Positions 10,720 through 22,211 of a stretch of 64,000 nucleotides of DNA are shown piece by piece (position 1 is the stretch's first letter; every line of letters begins with the position of its first letter). Source of the DNA: Taudactylus pleione (Eukaryota > Chordata > Amphibia > Anura > Myobatrachidae); assembly GCA_031769625.1 (NCBI GenBank), contig JAUIMM010000015.1, positions 27,744,501 through 27,808,500 on the forward strand, read 5' to 3'. The notes below the pieces were generated by a model that was not told the origin of the DNA, searched no databases, and was given only the letters and a program-made list of their open reading frames with translations. The position numbers were made by a program, and so were the translations under genes.

Positions 10720-12428
10720 CAACCTTGATGTCACTGAAATCAACCAAACCTCCTAAAACCCGCAGAAATATTAATGCTATTAACTTTCAACAACTATCTA
10801 CCTCTCTACAACAACGACTCTCACCAATTTCTACATTCACTTCTCCTGAGACTGCTGCATTTCACCTAAACCAGATTCTAGAAAAAGCCCTCAATGAAGT
10901 AGCTCAGCTACCCATCACACACCACGTGGACTTAGACGTCAACCGTGGCATTCTAACTTAACAAGGCATCTACAAAAACTCTCACGTAAAGTAGAACATC
11001 AGTGGTGAAAGTCTTGTACTCAATGTGACTTCCTCATATATAAGACTATCTACAACTCCTATCATACTGTTCTCGACGCTGCCAAACAAACATATTTCCA
11101 ATCTCTTATCTCTGCTCAAGCCTCTAACCCCAAGTGACTTTTTAATACATTTAAGCTGCTTCTTACCCCTCCCTCACCCAACCCATCTGCTACTATCTGT
11201 GCGCATGATCTTGCTTCCTATTTCAAGGACAAGATTGATACGCTCTGAAATGAATTGGTGGGCTCTTCCTCAGCTAGTGACCTGCTCAATTCCCTACCTG
11301 AACCCTCTGGCACATTCTCTTCATTTGACCTCACAAACGAAGATGAAGTATCTACACTCTTCTCATCCTCCTACTCTATTACCTCTCCTCTAGATCCTAT
11401 ACCCTCACAAATCAGTGAAGCTCTGTCTCCTGTGCTCATCCCAACCCTAACTAAAATATGTAATCTCTCTCTCTACTGGCATCTTTCAATCACAGTTCAA
11501 GCATGCAGTGATTACTCCCATTCTGAAAAAATAAAATTCTGACCCTAACACTCTCTCAAATTACAGTCCTAGCTCCAAGCTACTTGAGAGACTTGTCTAC
11601 ACCCTCCTCACACTTTCTTAACTCACACAACTGATTGGACCCACTTCAGTCCGGTTTTCATTCCCAACACTCCACAGAGACAGCACTGACTAAGGTAGCA
11701 AATGATCTGGTCACTGCCAAGGCTAAAGGCCATTACTCACTCCTAATTCTTCTCTTCTCTCTGCTGCTTTTGACACTGTTGACCACTTTATTCTCATACA
11801 AACACTACAATCTCTAGGTCTTAAGGACACAGCTCTTTCTTCTTTCTCTTCCTACCTATCTGATCGCTCACTTTTACTGTTTGTTTTTCTGACTCTGCCT
11901 CCTCTTCGCTACCTCTATCAGTCAGAGTACAGCAAGGCTCTGTCTTAGGTCCTTTGCTATTCTCAATCTATACCACCTCTCTTGGCAAACTAATCTGCTC
12001 TTTTGGATTTCAGTGCCATCTGTATGCAGATGATACTCAAATCTACCTATCCTCCCCAGATTTATCACCATCTGTATTGGTCCGTGTCACTGAATGTCTT
12101 TCTGCCATTTCATCTTGGATGTCATCTCGCCACCTGAAACTTAATATTTCTATAACAGAATTAAATATATTTTCACCGGCCAATAACAGTTACCAACAGT
12201 TACCAACCTGATCTCTCTTTCACTGTTGATAACTCGACAATACACCCTGCCCCACAAGTTCGCTGCCTTGATGTCATCCTTGACTCTGAAGTGTCCTTTG
12301 TTCCCCACATTCAATCTGTCTCAAAATCATGTTACATACATCTAAAAAACATCCAAAATTCGACCATATTTCACACAAGACACTGCAAAAACTCTGATCC
12401 ATGCACTCATTATTTCACGCATTGACTA
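10720..12428 (+). pseudogene. L2-type LINE, 5'-truncated and decayed
   Basis: Plus-strand pieces in several frames belong to one non-LTR retrotransposon ORF2. The endonuclease-RT linker is seen near 10770-10960. The segment LNSLPEPSGTFSSFDLTNED and PLDPIPSQI lies near 11270-11420. [14 protein letters not shown] is followed by [15 protein letters not shown] (catalytic YADD) at 11945-12055, then [13 protein letters not shown]. These fit the L2/CR1 group. Frameshifts and stops occur throughout. Homology stops abruptly near 12428, after the HALIISRIDY block, where another element begins. Confidence 0.85.
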
Positions 12429-13063
12429 TTAAGAAAGTAAGTATTGAACCAGAAAAAGCACTAATAGAGTGACATAAAATGTGCAAAGAATCACCAAAAG
12501 TGATTCACATCTAGTGGGGACACAGGATAAATCACCTAAAAGGAAGTCCGTAAACTAATCCTTCAGTCTGGAGAATACAGAAACCATATAAGGCTAGTGT
12601 AGGCACACAGGATATGTGACGGATAACCTCTTCATTCCTCCATTATAAATCCCAATGTTGGATTTCTGTATGAGAAATGCCTTCCAGCTCCTGATCACTC
12701 AACGCAGTAGGTCAGCCAGGGCATAGTAGGGCACATAGAAATAGAACAATAATAGTGCAGATTCCTTTAAAATGGCACAATTTTAATCACAGATAACACT
12801 TACAAGATAAAAAACCAATGAAAGCATGTATGAATCTCCTCTGGTCAGAATCGGCAAATAGGTCCAAGCAGATGTCAGCACCAAGTCCCAGATGAAATGA
12901 AGGATAATGGTGCCTGGTTCCGGATACCAGGTTCCAACTCGGGAAATAACAACACTGACACAGCTGACACTAAAGACACTGGGAGTCCAAGCAGTAATGA
13001 GCCACGCTTAACGCGTTTCAGACCTGTGGTCCTTCATCAGAAGAGTGTATGGCTCAAGTCAAT
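12429..13063 (-). mobile_element. Penelope-like element tail (pseudo-LTR) fragment
   Basis: This is non-coding sequence that truncates the L2 element on its left and ends in a hammerhead motif (12998-13056, minus strand). Its assignment to a PLE rests on the hammerhead, which in vertebrate genomes is characteristic of PLE terminal repeats, and on the absence of coding. No RT or GIY-YIG sequence is present. Confidence 0.55.
12998..13056 (-). ncRNA. Type I hammerhead ribozyme motif
   Basis: The minus strand reads stem I (TGAGCCATAC), CTGATGA (13034-13040), stem II (GGACC, loop ACA, GGTCT), GAAA (13016-13019), a very short stem III (ACGCGT), and stem I return (GCGTGGCTCA). All core positions CUGAUGA and GAAA are present, stem II pairs fully with one G-U, and stem I pairs over TGAGCCA/TGGCTCA. 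The short stem III matches the minimal hammerheads described in PLEs, which may act as dimers. The expected cleavage is after the GUU following the ACGC stem. Confidence 0.75.
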
Positions 13064-13147
13064 CCCTCCTTAAATACCCCAAGTCAGCGAGCGCTATTGA
13101 TTGCAAATGGGAACAGGTGGGAGTAGCAATGGGGTATTTAAGGAGGG
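13064..13147. repeat. Perfect 17-bp inverted repeat around a 50-bp centre
   Basis: ccctccttaaatacccc at 13064-13080 is exactly complementary to 13131-13147. The centre includes gcgagcgct. It sits at the join between the hammerhead fragment and the left side of the Harbinger element and may be a small terminal structure of either one. Confidence 0.7.
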
Positions 13148-13607
13148 ACGCACGCACAAGTACAAACCGGAAGTGGGACTGTCAGATTCCGATTACCTGC
13201 TCGTTTTTGCGGCCTACCTCCTTCAATCGTATCATGCCAATCAATGTATCAATTAGCTTATTTTTTATTTTTTTTTCAACACAATGCAATAAACTTTAAT
13301 CTTGTCCGTGTTTGTATTTGCTTCGCTTTTATTGTTCCAAAGACATGTTAGCCCCAATTAAACAATTGTTCTATTTGTTTGTCTCCCCACAATTTTTCTG
13401 TGGTTCATTTCTTTATTTAAATTTGCTTACGCATGTCACTGCATCAAGCCAATCATAACTCTCAAGAGATTTGTGGCCCTGTCGAACACATGACTCATAC
13501 ACTAACGAATAGAATTTGTCCTGTTAATTTCCCAAATACATTAGCCAATCAAATTTTTTTGTGGTGCTTTATTAAAAATATTTTGTAAAAAAAACACCAT
13601 TGCCATC

Positions 13608-14849
13608 ATGAGATCCGCCGCATTCACCAGGCGCGAACTGCTGGTGCTGACGGAGGTGATGGACAGGAGGATCACCAGTCAGCCTCCACCCATCTCCAAC
13701 AGGCGCAAGCGTTCCGCATATGCGGAGGTACGTCGACGCCTGCGCTCCTTCGGCTCACGCCGACATATTGGCCAGCTGGAGCGCAGGTGGTCGGACCTGC
13801 ACCGGCGGACGCCCCGCTTGCTGGCATGCTTTCGCATGCAGATAGCGGAAAGTAAGTGTTCTGGACTGTGGTTTTCAAGTTTATCTTGTGGGCCCTAACT
13901 GCGTGTGCATGTTTTCATGTCTGTCCTATAGAGTCATTGTAGTCATATCTGCATGTGCATGTTTTCATGTCTGTCCTATAGAGTCATTGTAGTCATATGT
14001 GCATGTGCATGTTTTCATGTCTGTCCTATTGAGTCATGCATGTGCATGTTTTCATATCTGTCCTATTTTTTTTTTTTTTTTTTTTTGGTTTCCTGTTGAA
14101 ACTAACAACAATTTTTTGGTCATTTTTTAGGGGCACAGCAAACACTATGGCGGCATCGCCACACAAGACGCCGGTCCCGGCCCCTCTCTCCAACCCCCAA
14201 TTCCTCTATTCCCCCCTCCTCCCCAGACCCTGTGGCCGAAATTTCTGGCCTACTTCCCCTCCAGCCCAATTCCCCCTCTCCTCCATCCGTCCCTCCTCCA
14301 AATACCCCCTCCCAGGATGGCGAAAACACCTTGCCCCTCGGGTTGGGGAATGTAGCCACCTCCGAGGTGGTCCAGGGAGTGGCTTCTGGCTCTCTCGTTT
14401 TGGAGAACGGTATGTTTTTAAAGTTTATTTTGGACACCACAAACTGTTTGTATGTAATCATGTGTCGTCACCATTTTTTTTTTCTTTTTTTCGCCTTAGG
14501 GTATTTTTGGGAGTTGTCTTTACCTGTTCCTGCTGATGTCACCATACACATATCACACCTGTGTGCCTTTTTTTCGGGCCCTTGTATTTTTGGCATACGA
14601 CATTTTGGGGTTCTGGGTTTTATCCGTGTAATTTATTTTTGGCCCACAAGCTTGTAAGTTTGTGTTTGCTTGTTTTTTGTTTTTTTACAATGTTGCTTCA
14701 TTATCGATTTATTAATCCCCAAACTTTTGTCACCCACAGAGGAACAGAGATGTCGGGAAGAGATTCAGAATTGTGTGGGCCGTATGCGGGAGCAGGTCAC
14801 CGGGCTAATGCAGTGCCTTGACCATCTGTTGGTCCTCCTTCGGAATTAA
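13608..14849 (+). CDS. Harbinger Myb/SANT-like DNA-binding protein 1 (3 exons)
   Basis: The proposed exons are 13608-13851, 14131-14409 and 14740-14849, all with GT/AG introns that keep frame, giving 210 residues. Residues 5-75 form a Myb/SANT-like trihelix (FTRRELLVLTEVMD... RRRLRSFGSRRHIGQLERRW SDL) with tryptophan and aromatic core positions. Residues 90-150 are proline- and serine-rich. The last 36 residues (QRCREEIQNCVGRMREQV then a leucine-rich end) look like a dimerisation helix. Such proteins accompany Harbinger transposases, aid their nuclear entry and bind the element ends. The start is the first ATG of the open frame, after gccatc. A polyadenylation signal AATAAA lies at 14882. Confidence 0.75.
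13905..14065 (+). repeat. 50-bp tandem repeat in intron 1 of Myb-like gene 1
   Basis: gtgcatgttttcatgtctgt recurs at 13905, 13955, 14005 and in shortened form at 14042. This gives three 50-bp units plus a partial unit. It lies wholly inside the proposed first intron and is followed by a poly-T run near the acceptor site. Confidence 0.85.
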
Positions 14850-15667
14850 TTTTTTTTTTTTTTTTTTTTAAATTGTTTCTTAATAAATCTGTTCAAAATC
14901 AAGCTCTGTCTCATGCGTTTGGAGTAAATCCAAGATTCTTTACACTGACATAAGTAGACTCTTCAAGCAAGGTTTGCCCCAGAAACTCACTACAGATTGT
15001 GTGTTGTATTTTGAATGCAAACAGGCACAAGAAACACCTCCCAGTACCAATGTCATTTTCCTTTTTTGTGGTGGTCAACATGATAGTTTCCACCATTTTT
15101 CAGCTTCCTATTTGGTGGCCAAACTGCTTAGGACAATCTTACGAAGGCAACTGATTGTACACGATTCCTTGTTGTGTTGGTTAGTACCCCGAAAACATAT
15201 TACATTTTAGCTCCACTTGCTTCATTACTGGGTTACCCCTTAGGTAAAATTAACGTTTGGGATTTTGTTTACACTTGCTTCTAACGAGCCCAAAAAGGAA
15301 ACAAATTACACTCTCCAAATATTTATTCACAACAGAAATCAAAATACAAAGTGGTCACTCACAAACAAAACACACAGTGATAATCAGAAAAACTCCACAT
15401 ACCAAAAACACTAAACAAACACACAACAAATCAAGAACTGGTTGACGAAGGTCCATGCCCACATGATTTCACAAATATGGCGTTGCAATATTGGTGTCAG
15501 AATATATTCCCGAAGTTTCCACAGAAAGGTTTTTGAAGGGTAGCAGGAAGTAGTCATCGTGGGAGTGCCAAAGATTATGCAAACAAACAGAAGATGGTGC
15601 AAGAATTAATATAAAAAAGATGAACGTTAAAAACCGTAACACATTGGGTATACACACTGTTGTTTGA

Positions 15668-16906
15668 TCAATAATTACCTAAAATATCGGCCACCACATC
15701 ATCGCGTATGGCCCCCCCACATACTGACCTCCGACCAACCTCGGGGGGGCCATCCTCAGGTAAGGCATCCTCTGGCTGCATTGGAACACCAATCCTTATG
15801 GCGATGTTGTGAAAGATCCCACACAGGACCACAATTTTCGAAACCATATCCGGCAAATACATGAGCTCGCCACCAGAGCGGTGGAGGCATCTGAATCGGC
15901 CTTTTAAAAGGCCGATACAGCGCTCCACCACTTGCCTGGTGGCTGTAAGTGCGGTATTAAACTCACTTTGTGGACCTGGTGTGGGAGCCAAGTAAGGAGT
16001 GAGCAGCCAGGGCATGCAAGGGTATCCACTGTCTCCTGTGAAAAAGAATAGACAACATCAGGATCACTGTGTATCAAGCTTAACATTGTTATGTACTAAA
16101 GGTCTACACTTACCCAGAAGCCACGCATCACCAGCTTGTAGGTTGTTTAATTTGTGCCATATCCCTGATTGCCGGATGACGAAGGAGTCATGTGCACTTC
16201 CTGGTAATTTTGCATTCAGGGACAGGATCTGGAGGGAGGCATCACATACCACCATTACATTCAGGGAGTGATAGTGTTTCCTGTTTCGAAATATGGCCTC
16301 CAGCCGTGCTGGAGGCTGAAGTGGTATGTGAGTACCATCCACAACCCCTATGATGTGTGGGAAGCCAGCTATTTGGTAAAAATTGGCCTTGGCCACACTA
16401 AGGGCACCCATATCCAAAGGCATTTGAATAAAATGATGGAGGTGCTTGAAAAGTGCCTCCATCACTGCCCTCAGGATCCGGGAAAAGGAGGATTGTGAGA
16501 TGCCTGCCACTATTCCCACCGTTGTTTGAAACGATCCTGAGGCACAGAAATGTAACACCGCCATAAATTGCGTAAGTGGTGGTATTGCTGTAGGACTGTC
16601 AATTTGCCGCTCAAGATCACTCTCTATTAATGAGAGAGTGTCTATGATGATTTTGGGAGGAAGACGGTAGCGTCTTAAAACCTCATCATCGGGCATTCCA
16701 AAAAGGGTGACACGTGTTCGAAATATCTGGGGCCTTGCACGCCTACGATGCCTACGCCTGGGACGAGATTGAGGTTGGTCGGCTTCCGGGAGCATGGCCA
16801 GAACAATCCGCCCTAGATCAACCTGAAATTGCAAGATTGGAATGTAAGGCTTTGGACCCACCCCAAAAGAAAATTCAAAACAACTTAGCTTGATGATACC
16901 ATCCAT
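15668..16906 (-). CDS. PIF/Harbinger DDE transposase (HARBI1-like), 2 exons
   Basis: Exon 1 is 16906-16114 and exon 2 is 16035-15668, with a donor GTAAGT and an acceptor after a pyrimidine tract. Splicing recreates the family motif LLGDSGYP across the junction. The product is 386 residues, within the normal range. An arginine-rich segment (49-58) could be a nuclear signal. A helix-turn-helix-like stretch is at about 131-152 (GIVAGISQSSFSRIL). The catalytic triad is visible as D190 (GVVDGTHIPL), D240 (PGSAHDSFVIR) and E302 (QVVERCIGLLKGRF). The enzyme would cut and rejoin the transposon with 3-bp duplications. No frame break is seen. An AATAAA on the minus strand lies at 15322-15327. The start chosen is the first ATG of the open frame; the conserved part begins near residue 60. 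Confidence 0.9.
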
Positions 16907-17156
16907 TGCTGCTTACATGCCGGGGTATTGTCATGATACGTCCAAACTGAAATTAATCAAAAAAATTATTTGAAAAATTTCACTCTGTGCATTTTTGTTT
17001 TTAAATTTTGTGCTAGACCAAACTTAAAATATGCGAAACACACATTTGGCAAAAGAGCAAAACGACATTGCACACAGTAGATCCAAATGGGTTGAAATTT
17101 TTGCCCAAAAAGCGAAAGGGCAACCTCAAAAAATTAAAATGATTAATAAGCATTTA

Positions 17157-17430
17157 AAAATGCGCAAATTAGTTTGCAAATACAAGTCACAATAGTAAGT
17201 AGTAAAAATGCGCTAATTAGTTCGCAAATACAAGTCACAATAGTAAGTAGTAAAAATGCGCTAATTAGTTCGCAAATACAAGTCACAATAGTAAGCAGTA
17301 AAAATGCGCTAATTAGTTCGCAAATACAAGTAACAATAGTAAGTAGTAAAAATGCGCTAATTAGTTCGCAAATACAAGTCACTATACAAACTGTGAAAAA
17401 TGCGCTAATTAGTTCACAAATACAAGATAA
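17157..17430. repeat. 48-bp tandem array between divergent Harbinger genes
   Basis: There are about five and a half copies of a 48-bp unit beginning aaaaatgcgctaattagttc, with very few differences among the central copies. Because 48 is divisible by three, long frames appear on both strands (for example a 16-residue repeat containing QIQVTIVSSKNALISS), but these are by-products. The array sits in the ~1-kb interval between the transposase start (16906) and Myb-like gene 2 (17925), where a shared promoter or protein-binding region would be expected. Confidence 0.92.
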
Positions 17431-17924
17431 AAAATGGACTTACCAAGAGCAAATATATAAGAGTCCAAATCAAAAGGTCTTTGGGTCCGAAATTAATCAA
17501 AAGCTAAAATATATGAAATTATGGATCCAAAATTTACAAAAATGAAGAAACACAATGAAACAACAATTGATCAAAAGTTAGACTTCACAAAACTTACCAA
17601 ATCAAGAAACGAGGTAAAAAAAATAAAAAACAAAAAAGAGAACGGAAAATAAAAACGCAAATCTACCAAACAAAATAATCTCCAACCGCCAACTCCTTTA
17701 TACGCAAACAATAAACTCCAGCCAAGGTAACCTCCAACAATCCAAAAACGCCACCTCGACTCGAGACACACCAAGCCATAAATAGTGTTTAGTTTCCCGC
17801 ACAAATTAAGGAGGGATCATAGGAACGCACAATCAATGATGCGGCCGCAAAATAAGGACGCATGTATAAATACGTCACGAAAAAACATTAAAATTCTGGG
17901 GTATTTCTTGATTGGACCTCAGAC

Positions 17925-19211
17925 ATGGCGACAGACCAGGGAAACAATGCCCAAGAGTCAGGCGGTAAGTCTTTCATGCATTTTGTATCAATGATTAATT
18001 TGAAACATAAGATTGGGCAAGTTGTGATTTTGTGAAATCTGAGTATTTACACAAATAGGTGAGGAGGATGACATGGAAGAGGCTGCCGGGCCCAGTATTC
18101 CGGCCAAAGCTGCCAAAAAAAAAAGGCAGCCACATTTCACAAGAAAGGAGATGGCGGTTTTGATCCAGAAGTGTGTGGACATCCTGCCACAGGCAGACAG
18201 GAATATGAGTCTAAGCCAGAAGGGGAGAATGTGGGAAGAGGTAGCCGTTGCTGTCAATAGGGTGGGTGATTATGTCCGTCTAGCCCGGGATGTCAAATGG
18301 CGGTAAGTAAACACTTGCCCCCCCTAAAAACAAACACCATTTTAAACAAAAGGATAATGGCTTCCATTTTTTCCCACAGATGGGGCGACTTCAAATATCG
18401 CCTAAAGCAAAAACTCGCGGACAGGGCTAGGCATGCAAGGGGGACAGGTGGGGGTCCCACCCCTGTGTCATTGGAGTTGACCGATTTAGAAGAGCTGGCA
18501 CAGGGGTGTGTGCAGCTTGTGGAGGTGTTTGGCGTGTCCAACATGGATACGGACATGCCAGACTTTGCGGCTCCTCATGTTGTCCCAGGTAAATCTTTGG
18601 ATGTTATCAACTATGAAATGTTATTGTGCCAATATGTAGATTCTAATGTGAGGCTTTTCTCTTTTTTCCTAACAGAGACACAGGCGGATGAGTCTGCTCC
18701 AGAGGGGAGCCTTGGCCGCCGAATTTCTGCTGGCTCGGCAGGGGAGGAACCAGTACATCCGACTGAGGACCCTGCAGAAGCCAGTCCAGGGCAATCCCCC
18801 TCGCAGGCAGTGTCCCTCCTCACAGAACTCAATTTCAAATCGGATTTCCATACGGAGATTCTGCAAAGGATGGACGCCAGTCTGCTACGGGTGGCTGAGG
18901 CCCTGGAGCAAAATGCTGCGGCCAACGTGACCATTGGTCAGGCCCTGGCGGAAAATACCAGGGCCAACATCCGCATCGCCAATGCCCTGGAGCAGCTCAT
19001 TCACCAGCACATGGTGGAGCCGACCTCCCTTCCTGCCGGAACAACAGGATCCTCCACCTCTGGCACAACATCAGCCAATCCTCCAAATGTGCCTAGCCCT
19101 GTGCCTAGTCCAGAGGCCACAACATCTGCCTCTGGACAGGCCAGCCCGATGACATCCCGGACCCGGTCTGGCGCCCTCCCTCCCCCATCCAAACGGGTGA
19201 AAAAACGATGA
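17925..19211 (+). CDS. Harbinger Myb/SANT-like DNA-binding protein 2 (4 exons)
   Basis: The proposed exons are 17925-17964, 18059-18302, 18380-18588 and 18676-19211. Every intron is GT/AG and frame is kept, giving 342 residues. An acidic N-terminus and a basic AAKKKRQ patch precede a Myb/SANT-like domain at about residues 38-108 (HFTRKEMAVLIQKCVDILPQ, MWEEVAVAVN, VKWRWGDFKYRLKQKL), similar in plan to NAIF1 and other Harbinger-derived Myb proteins. The middle is acidic and serine-rich. The C-terminal third has leucine and alanine heptad-like helices (MDASLLRVAEALEQ, ANIRIANALEQLIHQHM) and ends in basic KRVKKR. An AATAAA is at 19424. It is clearly different from protein 1, so the two are not recent duplicates. 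Confidence 0.85.
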
Positions 19212-19959
19212 CAGCAATGGTGACTTTTCCCACAATCCTTCTGTGCTTGGCTCATATTCCTTTCTGGTCAAAACTTCCCTCTCCTTTCTTGTGAAATGTT
19301 TTAAAAAAATTTTTGTATGTTTATGTCAACAGTTATGTTGGGCCAATTTGTTTGATTTTGGGACATATCTTTGGCAAAAAAAGATGTTCCCAAATTTTTT
19401 ATTGTTTTTAATTTTGTTTGAGCAATAAATTGAAACAAAAAATCTGACATTGGATTGTGAAATTATTGTACAAATGGGTTAAATTTAATCCTGGACCAAA
19501 AGGCAAAAACTGTGAAAAAACAAAAAAACAAACAAAAAAAATGGGCTCTTTAAGGAACGTTTAAAAAATCATATAACGAGGCAAATTCAAGAGGCAAAAA
19601 TAAAATGGTGCGAAAATTAAAACATGATGACATTATTGTTACAATAGGCCCTAACCACCAAATTGAGGGCAAAATAAACCCCCACAAATGTACGCAAATT
19701 GATTGTGTCATCCTGACATTAACAGCTCTGATTTCCACCTGCGTATGGTTTTGTGCTATCCCAAAAAACTGATTTCAAAACACATACCAAGCCGGTTTTC
19801 AATCCAACACTAATTGCTTTTCAGCCCTCCCGCGATTAATCGCAACAACATCGTGGAGTCCCGGGACGGAGGAGAAGGCCATCGCCAATGTGGTCGAGTA
19901 ATCCAGACCCTAAGCTGTGCGAGCATTTTGAAGGGAAAGAGGATCATCCAGTGACGTAT

Positions 19960-20250
19960 GAGTCGGTCCGAACACATTTTACGCTCGCATTTGCTAATGT
20001 ATGTACGCCCCAAAAACGCCTCGCCACGCCTGCGTTTTTCCATCTCCACCCCCGTCAACACCCAAAAACGCCCTGTTCTGTCAATCACATTTGACAGGTC
20101 ACTTCCTGTACGCTATTTGAAGAACGAGACCAAAAAAGCTCGCAATCTGCCGTACGCACATGCGCACTGTTACACCGATGCATGCGCGGTTATTCAACAT
20201 CGGAACGCAACGAGCGTACTGCTGTTTGCGAGTGGCTCTGAATGAGGGCC
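19960..20250. repeat. Right terminal region of the Harbinger element
   Basis: Reading inward from 20250, the sequence starts GGCCCTCATTCAGAGCCACT and contains gcatgcgc, gtacgc and tgacagaacagggcg patches in the same order as the MITEs at 34530-35129 and 36533-37130. The flank is TAT. This supports common transposition machinery. Confidence 0.65.
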
Positions 20251-20590
20251 TATATCTCTGTGCGCCTGCATAGCCACCTCTCATTCCCTGCCCAAGAATG
20301 CCCAATACATACAAGTGTGTGTCTCAATTGTTCCATGTGTGGGATGCATGCGCTGTTCAGCTTATTAGGGATTTAGATGCATGCACAGTCGCAAAACATC
20401 ACCAGCTACGTGACTATCGGCATTGCGTCCAATTGAGAATGACCTCCTGAGTCAGAAAGGTAACAAGCAGGTCTATTTCTGCAATTTGTTGCCAATTATC
20501 TGAAAAAAGCAATATAATATATAATATATACCGTACTCTGGATGAGGAATTTTGGAGTTTCCGTGAGACACAAACATCTCTGTAATCTAA

Positions 20591-20923
20591 AGGCTCATAC
20601 ACACTAGACGATCTTTCTGAACAATATGAACGATAATGATATCGTTCAACGATATATATCGTTCATATCGTCCAGTGTGTATGAACTGAACGACGGACGA
20701 TGCGCTTTCCCGCGGGTCGTTAACAATATCCCCATGTAGCTCAATCTGGGGATATCGTTAACGATGCCATGCTGCCAAATGCAGCATGGCCACGCTCCCC
20801 CCCCAGCCGCCGTTCGTTGTCGGCGAACTCGGTGTGTATACACTTACCGATGTCAGCACTCCCGCCGGTTCCCATCGCTTTTGATATCGCTGCATACACA
20901 CATCGGTTAGTGTGTATTCGGCT
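20591..20923. mobile_element. MITE with AGGCTCATACACAC ends, TAA duplication
   Basis: The ends AGGCTCATACACAC and (reverse complement) AGCCGAATACACAC are flanked by TAA at 20588-20590 and 20924-20926. The interior is rich in ATCGTTCA/TGAACGAT palindromes. The 3-bp TWA duplication suggests Harbinger mobilisation. The copies at 42464, 53892 and 60724 have related ends. Confidence 0.75.
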
Positions 20924-20996
20924 TAATTGTTGCTAAAGACATCATGGATATACCCTCCCTGGTGCCCTCCACAATTTCATATAAACACTGGAGTGT

Positions 20997-21240
20997 TGAG
21001 TGGATAATTTGCATACAAGTATGATGGCAAGGGACTACAAATGCACAGGACCCGTTCTACACATGTGCAGAATGAGTCCTGCCAGATCTCTCGCAGTGCC
21101 TCCTAAGCCGCAGCCTGATTGACAGCCTGCAGTCATTTGGGAGTGGCCAGCGTTCCCTAAATTGGGAGGGGGATTGCCTCGTTTTCTGAGAGTGCCAAGG
21201 CAAAGTTCTGCGTCCTCCGACACAGATTTCCTGGCCAGGG
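20997..21240. repeat. Interspersed repeat also present at 59225-59490
   Basis: Shared phrases in the same order with the second copy include gtgctcctaagccgcagc-like, tgattgaca and gacagatttcctggcc. The ends are unclear, and there is no coding. Confidence 0.55.
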
Positions 21241-22211
21241 CTACGATTCTGAGACGGTCATCTAAATAACCTGTCAGCCATCAAAATAACCTAATAGTAA
21301 CCTGACGTCTATCTGAGTAACCTGAGGACACAGCAACAATGCTACAAATATTCGAATGCTTGAATAAGCTTGAGAAAATATAAGTACCCTGTTTTTTATT
21401 TGGAGCAGTACTAGTTAGAGCTGATTTTTTGTTGATAGTTTAGAATTGGTAGTAGTCAGTTGTCAGTCATTATCTGTAGCCTATTAGCTGCCCCGTTGAG
21501 GCGGGGTTTAGCAATGTTATATTAGGACTGGAGTAAGTCAACTTACTCTTTGCAGTTTGTGATCCCGGACTGTTAAGTACCCTGCATCACTATTCGTTTG
21601 CCTTTTACTTCCTATCCATTTTAAATTTAATTCCTTTTAAATCTCTCTACCTTTTGCTGTTACCTCAGCTTTCCCCTTACTTTGTTTTCCCACTTAATTG
21701 TCCGTCTCCCTCATCCTTGTTGCTCTCCCCCCCCCTCGCTTGCTAGTCAGGGCAGTATTGCCCCCCTCCACTCACCCTCCCTGTGTGCAGTATTGCCCGT
21801 CCCTGCCGTAATGCCCACCCCGCCACCTGGCCAAAGCAGCCAGACCCTTAACGGTCGTGGTTGCTTCCTCTGTGACCCGCGGGGTGCACCTGTCTACAGT
21901 GCGTGCTTGTCCCCTCCTCCTGGCAGCAGCTGCAGCTGCCGTGGGTTTACTTGTCCCACCAACCCCGCCGTCGGCGCCCTCCCCTTCCGGCATATAGGTG
22001 TGGCTGGTGAGGAGCGTGCCAAGCGTTACCGGCACCCCCTGCCCGTCCAGCTCACCAGTTGTCTGCAGGGGCATTAGCTGCGTGGACCCGGCCGGAAGCC
22101 CCGCCCACAGGGTCGCGGCCAACATCTTAGATGCTTAGATGCTGAGGAGGTTCTAACCTCCTCAGATTCACTCCTCATGGAGCCGAAGGGTTACTTCTTT
22201 CCCCAGCTCAC

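Larger units (their letters stand above)
13150..20250. mobile_element. PIF/Harbinger DNA transposon with three genes (left end not found)
   Basis: The segment holds a DDE transposase gene of the PIF/Harbinger family (minus, 15668-16906) and two Myb-like genes (plus, 13608-14849 and 17925-19211). The first Myb gene and the transposase converge, and the transposase and the second Myb gene diverge. The right end is gcgagtggctctgaatgagggcc finishing at 20250, followed by TAT, and matches the ends of several MITEs in this window. No matching left end was seen; it was probably lost where the hammerhead fragment joins. Intact frames and splice sites suggest a fairly young copy. Two adjacent elements instead of one cannot be excluded. 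Confidence 0.75.

Noticed and set aside
14120..14540. Overlapping single-exon frames on both strands
   Set aside because: They are explained by exon 2 of Myb-like gene 1 and its flanking intron; the reverse frame has no domain.
17143..17545. Long repetitive open frames on both strands over the 48-bp array
   Set aside because: The unit length is a multiple of three, so frames stay open by chance. No start context, domain or splice link is present.
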